Assembly: GCF_003054195.1 (NCBI RefSeq)
Contig: NZ_QBKP01000003.1
Coordinates: 310,001-374,000 of the forward strand
Direction of reading: 5' to 3'
DNA from: Gemmobacter caeni
GTDB taxonomy: Bacteria > Pseudomonadota > Alphaproteobacteria > Rhodobacterales > Rhodobacteraceae
DNA length: 64,000 bases
In this document: in pieces, positions 46,647 to 56,033 of the stretch
Numbering within the stretch: the stretch's first letter is position 1
How the letters are laid out: each line of letters opens with the position of its first letter
The notes under the pieces: model-generated
The model's input: only the letters and a program-made list of their open reading frames with translations
The model's database searches: none
Told to the model about the DNA's origin: nothing
Position numbers and translations under genes: made by a program

Positions 46647-46682
46647 TCCCCCCGTTTGCGCCAGTGACCGGGGGGATTGTTT
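46647..46682 (+). terminator. argF terminator
   Basis: TCCCCCCG, a 14-nt loop, and CGGGGGGA followed by TTGTTT, 13 bp after the argF stop. Confidence 0.8.
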
Positions 46683-46793
46683 CCGGGTCGCAACAATTCC
46701 TGCCATTGGCTGCGGATTATGATGGCTTGGCGCAAAATTGCCCCGAATGCGCCGCATCCGATCCGTGAGGCCGCCCGATTTCGGCTGTCCTGT

Positions 46794-46812
46794 CGTTTCT
46801 GAGGCAGAAACG
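46794..46812 (+). promoter_or_regulatory. Hairpin just upstream of the Hint gene ribosome-binding site
   Basis: CGTTTCTG-AGG-CAGAAACG has perfect 8-bp arms and ends 3 bp before GGAGG. It may influence mRNA stability or translation of the Hint protein. Confidence 0.4.
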
Positions 46813-46826
46813 GACGGAGGCCGAAA

Positions 46827-48107
46827 ATGGCCACGATCAATACAGGTTTGGGCGGGCCGCAGGGCGTGGGTGAAGGCAGTTTTCGCGGCAGCGCCCTGAC
46901 GGCGGGAAATTATGATGACGGCTCGATCCAGGTGAACATCACCTCGGTTTTCGGTGCGTCGGGCATCAACTATTTCGGGACCAATTATACGTCCCTTTAT
47001 ATCAACACCAACGGTCTGATCACCTTTCAGGCGCCGGTCACTGCCTATACGCCTTCGGCGCTGTCCGCGCTGCCCTATCCGGCCATCGCGCCGTTCTGGA
47101 GTGATGTGAACATCACCAGCGGCACGGCCAACGGCACCAACAACATCTATTGGGACCTGGACCCGTCCAGCGGCCGCGTCACGATCACATGGCTGGATGT
47201 GCGGGCCTACAGCGGTTCCACCTCGGCGCGGAACACCTTTCAGGTGGTGCTGCAACATACTCACGACGGCAATTTCGAGATCGACATGATCTACCAGAAG
47301 GTCCAGTGGACCAACGGGTATACCGGCGTGGCGCAGGTGGGCATGACGGATGGCGGGTCGCGCGATTACATCGTTCCCGGCTCGGGCAATTCCTCGGCTT
47401 TGACGAACTATCCGAATGCCGGGCTGGACCCGGGCGAACCGAACGGTGTCTGGTCGACACGTTTCCTGAACGGCAATCCGGTGTGTTTCGAAGCGGGCAC
47501 CCGCATCCACACGCCCGATGGGCTGCGGCGGATCGAGAATCTGCGCGCCGGGGATCGCGTGATGACGCTGGATGACGGGCCGCAGATCTTGCGCTGGACC
47601 GGCGGCGGCATGGTCTGTGCCGAGGGCGAGGCGCTGCCGGTGCGCATCGAGGCCGGGGCGCTGGACAATGAGGGTGACCTGAGCGTTTCGGGGCAGCATC
47701 TGCTGTTGCTGCACGGGGCCGATTGCGAATTACTGTTCGGCGAATATGAGGTGCTGGCAGCGGCGCGCGATCTGGTGGGCCTGCCCGGTGTCAGCCGCGA
47801 AACCCTGCCACGCCGCTTGCGCTATTGTCATCTGCTGCTGGACCGTCATCAGGTGCTGCTGGCGGAAGGCACCGGGGCGGAAAGCCTGCATCCGGGTCCG
47901 CAGGCCATGGCCGCATTGCCAGAACGGGCGCGGGCGGCCCTGCATGAAACTTTCCTTCCGTGGGAGCTGGAGCGTCTGGCACGCCAGCCCGCCGCGCGGC
48001 GGGTGCTGCGCCGGCACGAGGCCCGGCTGCTGGTGATGCAGCGGGCAGGGTTGCGCGGGCCGGGCCTCAGGCCGGTGCCGGTTCCTGCGCCCTGGCTGGC
48101 GGCCTGA
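46827..48107 (+). CDS. NIDO-like plus Hint domain protein
   Basis: 426 residues in two parts. Residues about 30-215 resemble the extracellular nidogen (NIDO) domain: YTSLYINTNGLITFQAPVTA, AIAPFWSDVNI, NIYWDLD, VTITWLDVRAY, NTFQVVLQH, DGNFEIDMIYQ. Residues about 218-380 are a Hint (intein/hedgehog-type) domain with C220 in VCFEAGTRIHTPDG, a GDRVMTLD turn and H291 in SVSGQHLLLL. Hint domains cleave or transfer the polypeptide at the cysteine; many Rhodobacteraceae Hint_2 proteins are secreted by RTX-type exporters. No signal peptide is seen. The C-terminal ~50 residues are Arg/Ala/Pro-rich. ATG 46827 follows GGAGG. Function is unknown. Confidence 0.82.
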   Translation: MATINTGLGGPQGVGEGSFRGSALTAGNYDDGSIQVNITSVFGASGINYFGTNYTSLYINTNGLITFQAPVTAYTPSALSALPYPAIAPFWSDVNITSGTANGTNNIYWDLDPSSGRVTITWLDVRAYSGSTSARNTFQVVLQHTHDGNFEIDMIYQKVQWTNGYTGVAQVGMTDGGSRDYIVPGSGNSSALTNYPNAGLDPGEPNGVWSTRFLNGNPVCFEAGTRIHTPDGLRRIENLRAGDRVMTLDDGPQILRWTGGGMVCAEGEALPVRIEAGALDNEGDLSVSGQHLLLLHGADCELLFGEYEVLAAARDLVGLPGVSRETLPRRLRYCHLLLDRHQVLLAEGTGAESLHPGPQAMAALPERARAALHETFLPWELERLARQPAARRVLRRHEARLLVMQRAGLRGPGLRPVPVPAPWLAA

Positions 48108-48111
48108 CGGC

Positions 48112-50574
48112 TCAGGTGCCGCGCGGTTTTGCCCGTGTTGTCGGATCGGCCTCGCGCGGGTTTTCGGGCCAGGGGTGGCGCGGGTAACGGCCGCGCATGT
48201 CGCGCCGCACATCGGCATAGGAATTGGTCCAGAACCCCGGCAGATCCGCCGTCACCTGCACCGGCTTGCCACCGGGCGACAGCAATGTGATCTTCAGCGG
48301 CAGCCGTTTTGGCCCCACCGTCGGATGCACCGTCACCCCGAACAATTCCTGCAAGCGCACCTCGATCCCGGGTGCCTCGCCGTCATAGTCGATGGGCACC
48401 CGCCGCCCCAGCGGCGTCTCGAAATGCGGCGGGGCGAGGCGGTCGAGCATCTGCACCCCCTCCCATCCCAGCGCGCTGCGGATCGGCTCCACCAGATCGA
48501 GGCCGCGCAGATCGGCCTCTGTGCGCTTGCCGGTCAGATAGGGCAACAGCGCCTCCTCCGCCAGCAGTGCAGGTTCCGAGGCATCGGGCAGGTCTGCCCC
48601 GTCGCGGCGACAGAGCGCCGCCCGCACCATCAGCCGCCGTGCGGCGGGAGAGGGCGTGAGGCCGATCAGCCGCAAACCGTCGAGCGCCGCACGCGCCAGC
48701 GCCTCCGGCGGCGCGTCGGTCCAGTGCCGGTCGTCCAGCACGCAGGCGCCGAAACACTCCTGCCGCCGCGCCACCACGCGGCCCTCGCGTCTGGACCATT
48801 CGCAGATGTCGCGCCACACGATCTGATCGCCATGCACCGCGCGCAACTCCGCCTCGGTCAACGCGACCGCCTGCCGGATCGTCGCCTCGCGCAGGTCGCC
48901 GTCCAGATCGGTGGCGACCAGAAGCCGTGCGCCCGACAGCGGCTGACCGGCAGCCATGGCCGCCCCCTTGCCGCCTGACAGCACCCAGCGCGGCGCCTCG
49001 CCCTTGCGGCGCAGGCCCACCCGGTCGGGATAGGCCAGTGATGCCATCTGGCCAAGGCTCAGGCCCTTCGGTGCCTCGGGGACGGCACGGGCCAGCCGCT
49101 TCGCCTCGGTGCGGATGCGCTCCACCGTGCCGCGATGCACGGTGCGGCCCTCACGCTCCATCCGGGCCGGGTCTTTCACCGCAGCCATGCGCAACGCCAG
49201 ATCGGCGGGGGCATCGCGCAGCGGGTCGCGTTCGGCCAGCAGGGCGGCCAGTGTTGCGACCTCAATCCCGCCGCCCGCGCGGATCAGCATGTGGGCCAGA
49301 CGCGGGTGCAAGGGCAGTGCGGCGATCTGGCGGCCGTGGTCGGTGATGCGCCCGTCCTTCAGTGCCTCCAGCCCGGTCAGAAGCGCCTGGGCCTCTCCCA
49401 GCACGCCCGGATGCGGCGGGGTGAGGAAGGGCAGGTCGGTCGATCCCCAGACCGCAAGCTCCAGCGCGAGGCCGGTCAGGTCGCCCGCCGCGATTTCGGG
49501 CGGGGGGAAGGGCAGCAGCCCGCCTTCCTCGCCCTTCGACCACAGCCGGTAGCAGACCCCCTCCGCCACCCGGCCAGCGCGGCCCCGGCGCTGTTCGGCC
49601 TCAGCCCGCGTCAACCGTTCGGTGACCAGCCGCGCCATGCCCGAAGGCGCATCGAACCGCGCCCGCCGCGCCCGCCCGCCATCGACCACCACGCGGATGT
49701 CGGGGATGGTCAGCGAGGTTTCCGCGATCGAGGTCGCCAGTACCACCTTGCGCAGACCCGCCGCCGCCGGAGCCAGTGCCGCGCGCTGGGCCGCGAACTC
49801 CATCGCGCCGAACAGCGGGCGGATGTCGCAGCCCTTCAGGCCCGTCAGGCCCTTCAGCAGGGCCTCGACCCGCCGGATTTCGCCCTCGCCGGGCAGAAAG
49901 ACCAGCACGCCGCCCTCGGGGCATTCCTCCACCGCCTGCACGACCAGTGCGGCCAGCGCCTGATCGGAGCGCGCGCGCGCGTCCAGCGGCCGGGGCAGCC
50001 AGCGGGTTTCCACCGGAAAAGCGCGGCCTTCGCTGGTGATCATCGGCGCATCGCCCATCAGCGCGGCGACAGGAGCGGCATCCAGCGTCGCCGACATGAC
50101 CACCAGATGCAGGTCGTCGCGCAGCGCGCCCCGCACCTCCAGCACCAGCGCAAGGCCCAGATCGGCATTCAGGCTGCGTTCGTGAAACTCGTCGAAGATC
50201 ACCGCACCGATACCATCAAGCCCCGGATCGGTTTGCAGCATCCGGGTCAGGATACCTTCGGTCACCACCTCGATCCGGGTGGTTTTCGAAACCTTCGCCT
50301 CGCCCCGGATACGGTAGCCGACGGTCTGGCCCACCGGCTCGCCCAGCGTTTCGGCCATGCGCTCTGCCGCGGCGCGTGCGGCAAGGCGGCGGGGTTCCAG
50401 CATGACGATGCGACCGGGGCAAAGGCCGGAGGCCAGCATAGCCAGCGGAACCCGCGTGGTCTTGCCCGCACCGGGCGGTGCCTGCACCACCGCCATGCCG
50501 CGCGCGGTCAGCGCCGCGACCAGATCGGGCAGAACGGCATCAATCGGCAGGGCGGGGGGCAGCAGGATGGGCAT
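48112..50574 (-). CDS. hrpB: ATP-dependent helicase HrpB
   Basis: 820 residues, the family's usual length. The DEAH-type helicase has Walker A QAPPGAGKTTRVP, the DEFHERS box, VMSATLD, and motif VI QRRGRAGRVAEG. HA2/OB domains follow, with the HrpB C-terminal domain holding FETPLGRRVPIDYDGEAPGI and PGGKPVQVTADLPGFW. It is an RNA helicase of mostly unknown role. I chose ATG 50574 (MPILLPPALPID); upstream in-frame sequence is low complexity. It converges with the Hint gene, 4 bp apart. Confidence 0.94.
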   Translation of the reverse strand: MPILLPPALPIDAVLPDLVAALTARGMAVVQAPPGAGKTTRVPLAMLASGLCPGRIVMLEPRRLAARAAAERMAETLGEPVGQTVGYRIRGEAKVSKTTRIEVVTEGILTRMLQTDPGLDGIGAVIFDEFHERSLNADLGLALVLEVRGALRDDLHLVVMSATLDAAPVAALMGDAPMITSEGRAFPVETRWLPRPLDARARSDQALAALVVQAVEECPEGGVLVFLPGEGEIRRVEALLKGLTGLKGCDIRPLFGAMEFAAQRAALAPAAAGLRKVVLATSIAETSLTIPDIRVVVDGGRARRARFDAPSGMARLVTERLTRAEAEQRRGRAGRVAEGVCYRLWSKGEEGGLLPFPPPEIAAGDLTGLALELAVWGSTDLPFLTPPHPGVLGEAQALLTGLEALKDGRITDHGRQIAALPLHPRLAHMLIRAGGGIEVATLAALLAERDPLRDAPADLALRMAAVKDPARMEREGRTVHRGTVERIRTEAKRLARAVPEAPKGLSLGQMASLAYPDRVGLRRKGEAPRWVLSGGKGAAMAAGQPLSGARLLVATDLDGDLREATIRQAVALTEAELRAVHGDQIVWRDICEWSRREGRVVARRQECFGACVLDDRHWTDAPPEALARAALDGLRLIGLTPSPAARRLMVRAALCRRDGADLPDASEPALLAEEALLPYLTGKRTEADLRGLDLVEPIRSALGWEGVQMLDRLAPPHFETPLGRRVPIDYDGEAPGIEVRLQELFGVTVHPTVGPKRLPLKITLLSPGGKPVQVTADLPGFWTNSYADVRRDMRGRYPRHPWPENPREADPTTRAKPRGT

Positions 50575-50719
50575 GGCCCCAAGGACCAGATCACCGCGCG
50601 CGATGCAAGGGGCGTCAGGGCCGGGGGCATCAGGGCTGGAGGCTTCAGCACTGGGCAAGGATGATCCGCTACCCTAGGTCATACCGTATGACAAGGGAAA
50701 CGGAGTAGCCTGACCTGCC

Positions 50720-52132
50720 ATGACCGATACCCCCCTGATCCTGTGGTTCCGCCGCGACCTGCGGCTGGCCGATCACCCGATGCTGACCGCAGCGCTGGCC
50801 AACGGGCGACCGCTGATCCCGGTCTTCCTGCTGGACCCCGAGACCGAGGCCATTGGTGCTGCGGCGAAATGGCGGCTGGGCCTGTCGCTCGCCGATTTTG
50901 CGACGCGACTGGAGGGCGTGGGCAGCCGGCTGATCCTGCGGCGCGGGGCGGCGCCCGAGGCGCTGGCGCGGCTGATCGCGGACACCGGCGCCACGGGAGT
51001 GATGTGGAGCCGCGCCTATGATCCGGCCTCCATAGCCCGCGATACGGCGGTGAAAACCGCGCTGAGGGCGGCGGGGTACGGTGCCGAAAGCCATCCGGGT
51101 TTCCTGCTGGCCGAGCCCTGGCAGGTGGAGACCGGGCAGGGCGGCCCCTACCGCGTTTATACCCCATTCTGGAAGGCGCTGCGCCAGCGCGACATCGCAC
51201 CCCTGCTGCCCGCGCCGAAGCAACTGCCGCCGCCCGAAAGCTGGCCCACTTCGGACCGGCTGGAGGATTGGCAGATGGGGGCCGCCATGCGGCGCGGCGC
51301 GGCAGTCTGCCTGCCGCATCAGGCCGTGGGGGAGGCGGCAGCTCTGACCCGGTTGGACGACTTTCTGGACCAGCGCCTTGCCCGCTATGCCGAGGCGCGG
51401 GATTTTCCGGCTACGCCCGCCACCTCGCGCCTGTCGGAAAACCTGACCTATGGCGAAATCGCCCCCGCCCGCATCTGGCATGCCGCCATGCACCGGCTGG
51501 ATGCGGGAGACAGTGGCGCAGGCAAGTTCCTGTCGGAACTGGGCTGGCGCGATTTTGCCTGGCATCTGATCTATCACTTCCCGGCGCTTGCGACCGAGAA
51601 CTGGCGCGAGGAGTGGGATGGCTTCCCCTGGCGCGGCGACAGTGCCGATGCCGAACGCTGGCGCCGGGGCCTGACCGGCGAGCCCTTCGTCGATGCCGCG
51701 ATGCGCGAGATGTATGTGACCGGCACCATGCACAACCGAGCCCGGATGATTGCGGCCTCTTACCTGACCAAACATCTGATGACCGACTGGCGGGTGGGGC
51801 TGGCGTGGTTTGCCGATTGCCTGACCGACTGGGACCCGGCCTCCAACGCGATGGGCTGGCAATGGGTGGCGGGGTCAGGGCCGGATGCCGCGCCGTATTT
51901 CCGCATCTTCAACCCGGCGACGCAGGCGGAAAAGTTTGACCCGAATGCCGTCTATCGGCGCCGGTTTATCGCCGAACTCAGCCGCACACCCCCGGCTGAC
52001 GCGCTGTCCTATTTCGATGCGGTGCCGCGAGCATGGGCGCTTTCACCCGATTCTGCCTATCCGAAGCCCTTGATTGCGCTGGATAAAGGCCGTCAGCGCG
52101 CGCTGGATGCCTATGCCGCACGAAAGGCTTGA
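50720..52132 (+). CDS. phrB: Deoxyribodipyrimidine photolyase
   Basis: 470 residues, a cryptochrome/photolyase-family flavoprotein that repairs UV-induced pyrimidine dimers with light. LILWFRRDLRLADHPML opens the antenna domain. The FAD-binding half has LSENLTYGEIAPARIWHA, SELGWRDFAWHL, MREMYVTGTMHNRARMIAAS and DWDPASNAMGWQWVAGSGPD, the class I CPD signature. ATG 50720. It is divergent from hrpB and followed 55 bp later by a methyltransferase gene. Confidence 0.95.
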   Translation: MTDTPLILWFRRDLRLADHPMLTAALANGRPLIPVFLLDPETEAIGAAAKWRLGLSLADFATRLEGVGSRLILRRGAAPEALARLIADTGATGVMWSRAYDPASIARDTAVKTALRAAGYGAESHPGFLLAEPWQVETGQGGPYRVYTPFWKALRQRDIAPLLPAPKQLPPPESWPTSDRLEDWQMGAAMRRGAAVCLPHQAVGEAAALTRLDDFLDQRLARYAEARDFPATPATSRLSENLTYGEIAPARIWHAAMHRLDAGDSGAGKFLSELGWRDFAWHLIYHFPALATENWREEWDGFPWRGDSADAERWRRGLTGEPFVDAAMREMYVTGTMHNRARMIAASYLTKHLMTDWRVGLAWFADCLTDWDPASNAMGWQWVAGSGPDAAPYFRIFNPATQAEKFDPNAVYRRRFIAELSRTPPADALSYFDAVPRAWALSPDSAYPKPLIALDKGRQRALDAYAARKA

Positions 52133-52187
52133 GTGACAGCCGCGCTTGGGGAATCATCGGCACTGTATGATCCGGGGAGATGTAAGG

Positions 52188-53399
52188 ATGACCACCTTGC
52201 TGACGACCGAAGGCCAGCCCGACCTGCCGCGCTATTTCGGTCAGGTAATGAAGGTGCTGGAAAAGCTGCGCGTGGGGCGGATGGAGTTTGTCCTGCCCGA
52301 TGGCCGCCGCTTTCGGGCAGAAGGCGCCGCGCCCGGCCCGGTGGCCGAGGTGCAGGTGAAGAACCCGGATGTTTTCGCCCGGCTGATCCGCGAGGGGGAT
52401 CTGGGCTTTTGCGACGCCTATCTGGACGGCGACTGGGATACGCCCGATCTGCAAGCCTTCATGGATCTGGTGCAGGCGCCACCGAACAACGGGGTGAATG
52501 ACGGTTTTCCAGGCATGGGCCTCGTGCGGTCCTATGAGCGGATGCGGCACTGGCTGCGCGGAAATTCGAAACGGCAGGCCAAACGTAACATCGCCTATCA
52601 CTACGATCTGGGGAATGATTTCTACCGGCTATGGCTCGACGATACGATGACCTATTCCAGCGCCCTGTTCCGCAGCGGGCAGGAAAGCCTTGAGGCGGCG
52701 CAGGAGGCCAAATACGCCTCGATGTTGCAGCAGATGGGCGCAAGGCGCGGCGATCACCTGCTGGAAATCGGCTGCGGCTGGGGCGGATTTGCCGAACATG
52801 CGGCGCGGGCGGGCATGCGGCTGACCTGCCTGACCATTTCAAAGGAACAGCACGATTTCGCGCAGGCCCGGATTGCCCGCGCGGGCCTCTCTGACCGGGT
52901 GGAGATCCGGCTTCAGGATTACCGCGATGAACGCGGCCAATATGACGGTATCGCCTCGATCGAGATGTTCGAGGCGGTGGGCGAGAAATACTGGCCTGTC
53001 TATTTTGGTGCGGTGCGCGACCGGCTGAAACCGGGGCGCAATGCCACGCTGCAAATCATCACCGTGCCCGATGCCCGCTTTGCGGCCTATCGCAAGACCG
53101 TGGATTTCATCCAGAAATACATCTTCCCCGGCGGCATGCTGCCTTCGCCCGCCGCGCTGGCGCAAGAGGTCGCGGCGGCGGGGCTGGTGCTGAAGGGCCA
53201 TATCGAATTCGGCGAAAGCTACAGCCAGACGCTGCGGCGCTGGCATGACACGTTCAATGCCCACTGGCCCGAGGTGCGGGCGCTGGGCTTCGATGACCGC
53301 TTTCGCCGCATGTGGAACTTCTACCTGACCTCTTGCGCTGGCGCCTTTCACGGCGGAAACTGCGACGTGACGCAGATCACGGTGACGCGGCCCGGCTAG
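52188..53399 (+). CDS. cfa: Cyclopropane-fatty-acyl-phospholipid synthase-like methyltransferase
   Basis: 403 residues. The N-terminal ~120 residues (FGQVMKVLEKLRVGRMEFVL) are the lipid-binding part. The catalytic domain has YDLGNDFYRLWLDDTMTYSS, the SAM motif LLEIGCGWGGFAEHA, LTISKEQ, and late YIFPGGMLPS. These are CFA synthase hallmarks; it probably adds a methylene to unsaturated phospholipid chains. Related alphaproteobacterial enzymes make methylated variants, so the product is not certain. ATG 52188 follows TAAGG. It is followed 21 bp later by trgA. Confidence 0.9.
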   Translation: MTTLLTTEGQPDLPRYFGQVMKVLEKLRVGRMEFVLPDGRRFRAEGAAPGPVAEVQVKNPDVFARLIREGDLGFCDAYLDGDWDTPDLQAFMDLVQAPPNNGVNDGFPGMGLVRSYERMRHWLRGNSKRQAKRNIAYHYDLGNDFYRLWLDDTMTYSSALFRSGQESLEAAQEAKYASMLQQMGARRGDHLLEIGCGWGGFAEHAARAGMRLTCLTISKEQHDFAQARIARAGLSDRVEIRLQDYRDERGQYDGIASIEMFEAVGEKYWPVYFGAVRDRLKPGRNATLQIITVPDARFAAYRKTVDFIQKYIFPGGMLPSPAALAQEVAAAGLVLKGHIEFGESYSQTLRRWHDTFNAHWPEVRALGFDDRFRRMWNFYLTSCAGAFHGGNCDVTQITVTRPG

Positions 53400-53420
53400 A
53401 GGCCGCGCGGAAAGGGACAG

Positions 53421-53864
53421 ATGCCGACGGCAGGCAAGCTTCTGGGCGCGATATTCTTTGCGGCGCTGGCCTATCTGACGGCCGAACTGTTCAAACCCTC
53501 GGTGCCAGAAGGCACCTCTTTCGGTAATTTCAGCCTGTATGTCGCGGCAATCGGGCTTGGCAGTGGCTGGTTTGTTATGGGGCCGCGCGCGCCGGAGGGG
53601 GGCATGGCACAGGCGATCAGCGCGGGTTTGCAGGCGGCGCTGACGACGGCTTTCTTTGCGCTGCTGGGCTTCGGCATCTACCTCATGCTCGGCAAGGCGC
53701 TGCGCAAGATGTACAAGGGCCCCTTCGAGGCGATTACCGGCGTGTTCGAACTGATGGTGGAAAACCTGTTTCTGGTGCTGACGTCGCCGCAGGTCATGGC
53801 GGCCCTGCTGGTGGGTGGCCCGCTGTGCGGCATTGCAGTGCATAAGCTGGTACGGCGGCGCTGA
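53421..53864 (+). CDS. trgA: TrgA family membrane protein
   Basis: 147 residues with about three or four membrane segments (near 5-20, 35-52, 70-92, 115-135). MPTAGKLLGAIFFAALAYLT, LYVAAIGLGSGWFVMGPRAP and FEAITGVFELMVENLF match TrgA of Rhodobacter sphaeroides, one of two proteins linked to tellurite resistance. The mechanism is unknown. The last base overlaps the start of trgB, so they are coupled. Confidence 0.88.
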   Translation: MPTAGKLLGAIFFAALAYLTAELFKPSVPEGTSFGNFSLYVAAIGLGSGWFVMGPRAPEGGMAQAISAGLQAALTTAFFALLGFGIYLMLGKALRKMYKGPFEAITGVFELMVENLFLVLTSPQVMAALLVGGPLCGIAVHKLVRRR

Positions 53865-54967
53865 TGGATTTGTTCTTTTACGGCACGCTGTGCCACCCGC
53901 CACTGCTGGAGGCGGTTCTGGGCCGCGCTGTGGTTACTGAACCTGCCACCCTGCCGGGGTATGAGGTGCTCTGGTCCGCCGAGGGGGCGTGGCCGGTGAT
54001 CCGGCGCGGCGCAGGCGCGGCGCAGGGGCGGCTGATGCGCAATGCCACGGCCGAAGATGTGGCGCGGCTGGATTTCTACGAAGGCGGCTTCGGCTATCGC
54101 ACCGCTGCGCTGCCGGTCGCGGCGGCGGGGGCCTCGACCGCGCTGGTCTATCTGCCACCCGATGCGGCGCCCGTGGCGGGGCCGTGGTCGCTGGCGGACT
54201 GGGTGCGCGACTGGGGCGCGGTGGCGGTGGTGACCGCGCGTGACGTGATGGCGCTGATGGGCCAGCGCGAGGCGGCCGAGGTGGTGCGGCGTTACCGGCT
54301 GATGCTGGTGCGGGGCGCCAGCCGGTTGCGGGCCGTCGAGGCGCCGCCGGTCACGCGGCGGCATCGGGCGACGGCGGGCGATGTGGTGGTCGACCGCTTT
54401 CGCCAGCCCTATGCCAATTTCTTCGCCATCGAAGAATACGATCTGCGTTATCGCCGCTTTGACGGTCGCATGAGTGAACAGATCAACCGCGCGGTCTTTG
54501 TCTCGGGCGATGCGGTGACGGTGCTGCCCTATGATCCCGTGCGCGACCGGGTGCTGCTGATCGAACAGTTCCGCGCCGGTCCCTACGGGCGGGGCGATCC
54601 GCAGCCCTGGCTGCTGGAGGCCATCGCAGGACGCATCGACCCGGACGAGACGCCGGAACAGGCCGCCCGGCGTGAGGCGGTGGAAGAAGCGGGCCTGCAT
54701 CTGGGCGCGCTGGAGAAAGTGGGCGCCTATTACCCTTCGCCGGGGGCAAAAAGCGAATACCTCTATTCCTATGTTGCGCTTTGCGATCTGCCCGACGGGG
54801 TGGAGGGCGTGTTTGGCGTCGAGGGCGAGGCGGAAGATATCCGCGGGCATCTGGTCAGCTTCAAGGAATTCATGGCGTTGATCACCTCGGGTGAGGTGGA
54901 CAACGGGCCGCTGCTGGTGACGGCGCTTTGGTTGCAGCGCGAAAGGGCGCGGCTGCGCGGGGCTTAG
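53864..54967 (+). CDS. trgB: TrgB: gamma-glutamylcyclotransferase-like plus Nudix fusion
   Basis: 367 residues in two domains. Residues 1-150 have the GGCT/AIG2-type fold opening MDLFFYGTLCHPPLLEAVLG with YGTL and a late LDFYEGGFGYR. Residues about 165-367 are a Nudix hydrolase like ADP-sugar pyrophosphatase: AVFVSGDAVTVLPYDP, the Nudix box from about 264 (GRIDPDETPEQAARREAVEE, then AGL), and SPGAKSEYLYSYVA. This is the R. sphaeroides TrgB layout. The pair trgA-trgB confers tellurite resistance there. The joint substrate of the two domains is unknown. Confidence 0.9.
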   Translation: MDLFFYGTLCHPPLLEAVLGRAVVTEPATLPGYEVLWSAEGAWPVIRRGAGAAQGRLMRNATAEDVARLDFYEGGFGYRTAALPVAAAGASTALVYLPPDAAPVAGPWSLADWVRDWGAVAVVTARDVMALMGQREAAEVVRRYRLMLVRGASRLRAVEAPPVTRRHRATAGDVVVDRFRQPYANFFAIEEYDLRYRRFDGRMSEQINRAVFVSGDAVTVLPYDPVRDRVLLIEQFRAGPYGRGDPQPWLLEAIAGRIDPDETPEQAARREAVEEAGLHLGALEKVGAYYPSPGAKSEYLYSYVALCDLPDGVEGVFGVEGEAEDIRGHLVSFKEFMALITSGEVDNGPLLVTALWLQRERARLRGA

Positions 54968-54979
54968 CCCGGTGGCGGA

Positions 54980-55936
54980 TCAGGGGCCGTAGATGCGCTG
55001 CTCGGGTGGGGTTTCCGCCAGAAGTGTATCGAGGATGGCCAGAAACGCCGCCTCGGCCCGGTTCCGTCGTGCGCGCGGGTTGCGGGCCAGATAGACGTCG
55101 ATGGCGGGCGGATCGTCCTGCGGCGGCAGGCGCCACAGGCGCCCGGCGCGCAGATCCTCCTCCACCACATGCAACGGCAAAGGCCCGATCCCGAGGCCCG
55201 CAAGGATCATCCGCCGCACCTCCTCCAGATGGGTGGACTGGCCGACCGGGCCGGAAAGCCCGGCCCGCTGGCGCAGTTCAGTCACGGCGGCCAGCGCATC
55301 GCCCATGCGATCGGTCTGGAAACTGACGGCGGTGTGTCCCGCGAGGTCCTCCAGTGTCAGGCCGGACCGGGCATAAAGCGGGTGCGGCGGCCCGCAGAAC
55401 AGACCGAAGAACTCGCGATAGAACACTTCGGTTTGCAGATCGCTGCGCGGATCGGTCATCAGACAGATGGCAAGGCTGGCCTGGCCCTCGGCCAGTCGTG
55501 TCAGCGCCTCGCGTGAGGGCAGGATGTCGATGGACAGCGTGGCCTTGGGGTGAGCCGCGTGAAACCGGCGCAAAGCCGCGTCCAGCAGGGGCGAGACAAC
55601 ATGCGAGGCCAGTGCCAGCGTGACCTCGCCCGCCACTGCGCCCGAGGCTTCTGCCATCGCCTCGGCCCCGCGCAGGATGGCGGCCCGCACCGCCTGCGCC
55701 TCTGCCAGCAGGGCCATGCCCTCGGGTGTCAGGGTGAAACTGCCCGCGCTGCGGTCGATCAGCCGGTGGCCGGTGCGTTCCTCCAGCCGTTTCAGCGCCT
55801 GGCTGACCGAGGGTTGCTTCAGCCCCAGCCTTTCGCCCGCCCGCGTTACCGACCCGGCCTCTGCCAGCGCGAGAAAGACCCGCAGCAGGTTCCAATCGAG
55901 GTCACGGGCGAGCTTTTCGGCGGGGCTGAGACGCAT
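54980..55936 (-). CDS. LysR family regulator of the aminotransferase operon
   Basis: 318 residues. The N-terminal helix-turn-helix is DLDWNLLRVFLALAEAGSVT and AGERLGLKQPSVSQALKRLE. The periplasmic-binding-like effector domain fills about 90-300, with SLAICLMTDPRSDLQ and GIGPLPLHVVEEDL. It is divergent from the class III aminotransferase gene across about 100 bp, the usual arrangement when a LysR protein activates the neighbouring operon. I chose ATG 55936. The inducer is presumably a substrate or intermediate of that operon. Confidence 0.92.
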   Translation of the reverse strand: MRLSPAEKLARDLDWNLLRVFLALAEAGSVTRAGERLGLKQPSVSQALKRLEERTGHRLIDRSAGSFTLTPEGMALLAEAQAVRAAILRGAEAMAEASGAVAGEVTLALASHVVSPLLDAALRRFHAAHPKATLSIDILPSREALTRLAEGQASLAICLMTDPRSDLQTEVFYREFFGLFCGPPHPLYARSGLTLEDLAGHTAVSFQTDRMGDALAAVTELRQRAGLSGPVGQSTHLEEVRRMILAGLGIGPLPLHVVEEDLRAGRLWRLPPQDDPPAIDVYLARNPRARRNRAEAAFLAILDTLLAETPPEQRIYGP

Positions 55937-55948
55937 GTCATTCACTGT

Positions 55949-55957
55949 ATCAATGAT
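55949..55957. promoter_or_regulatory. Candidate LysR operator
   Basis: ATCA-A-TGAT is a small palindrome in the AT-rich part of the divergent promoter, followed by GCAGATTAAAACAATCC. LysR sites are usually longer imperfect T-N11-A dyads, so this may be one half. Confidence 0.3.
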
Positions 55958-56033
55958 GCAGATTAAAACAATCCATTTGGAGAATGCGGCGCCATGCGCC
56001 ATCCTCAGGGTGAACCTCGCCCGGAGACTGATG

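Noticed and set aside
48112-50658. Start of hrpB at 50658
   Set aside because: The extra 28 residues are low-complexity Ala/Pro/Asp; ATG 50574 fits the family N-terminus and length.
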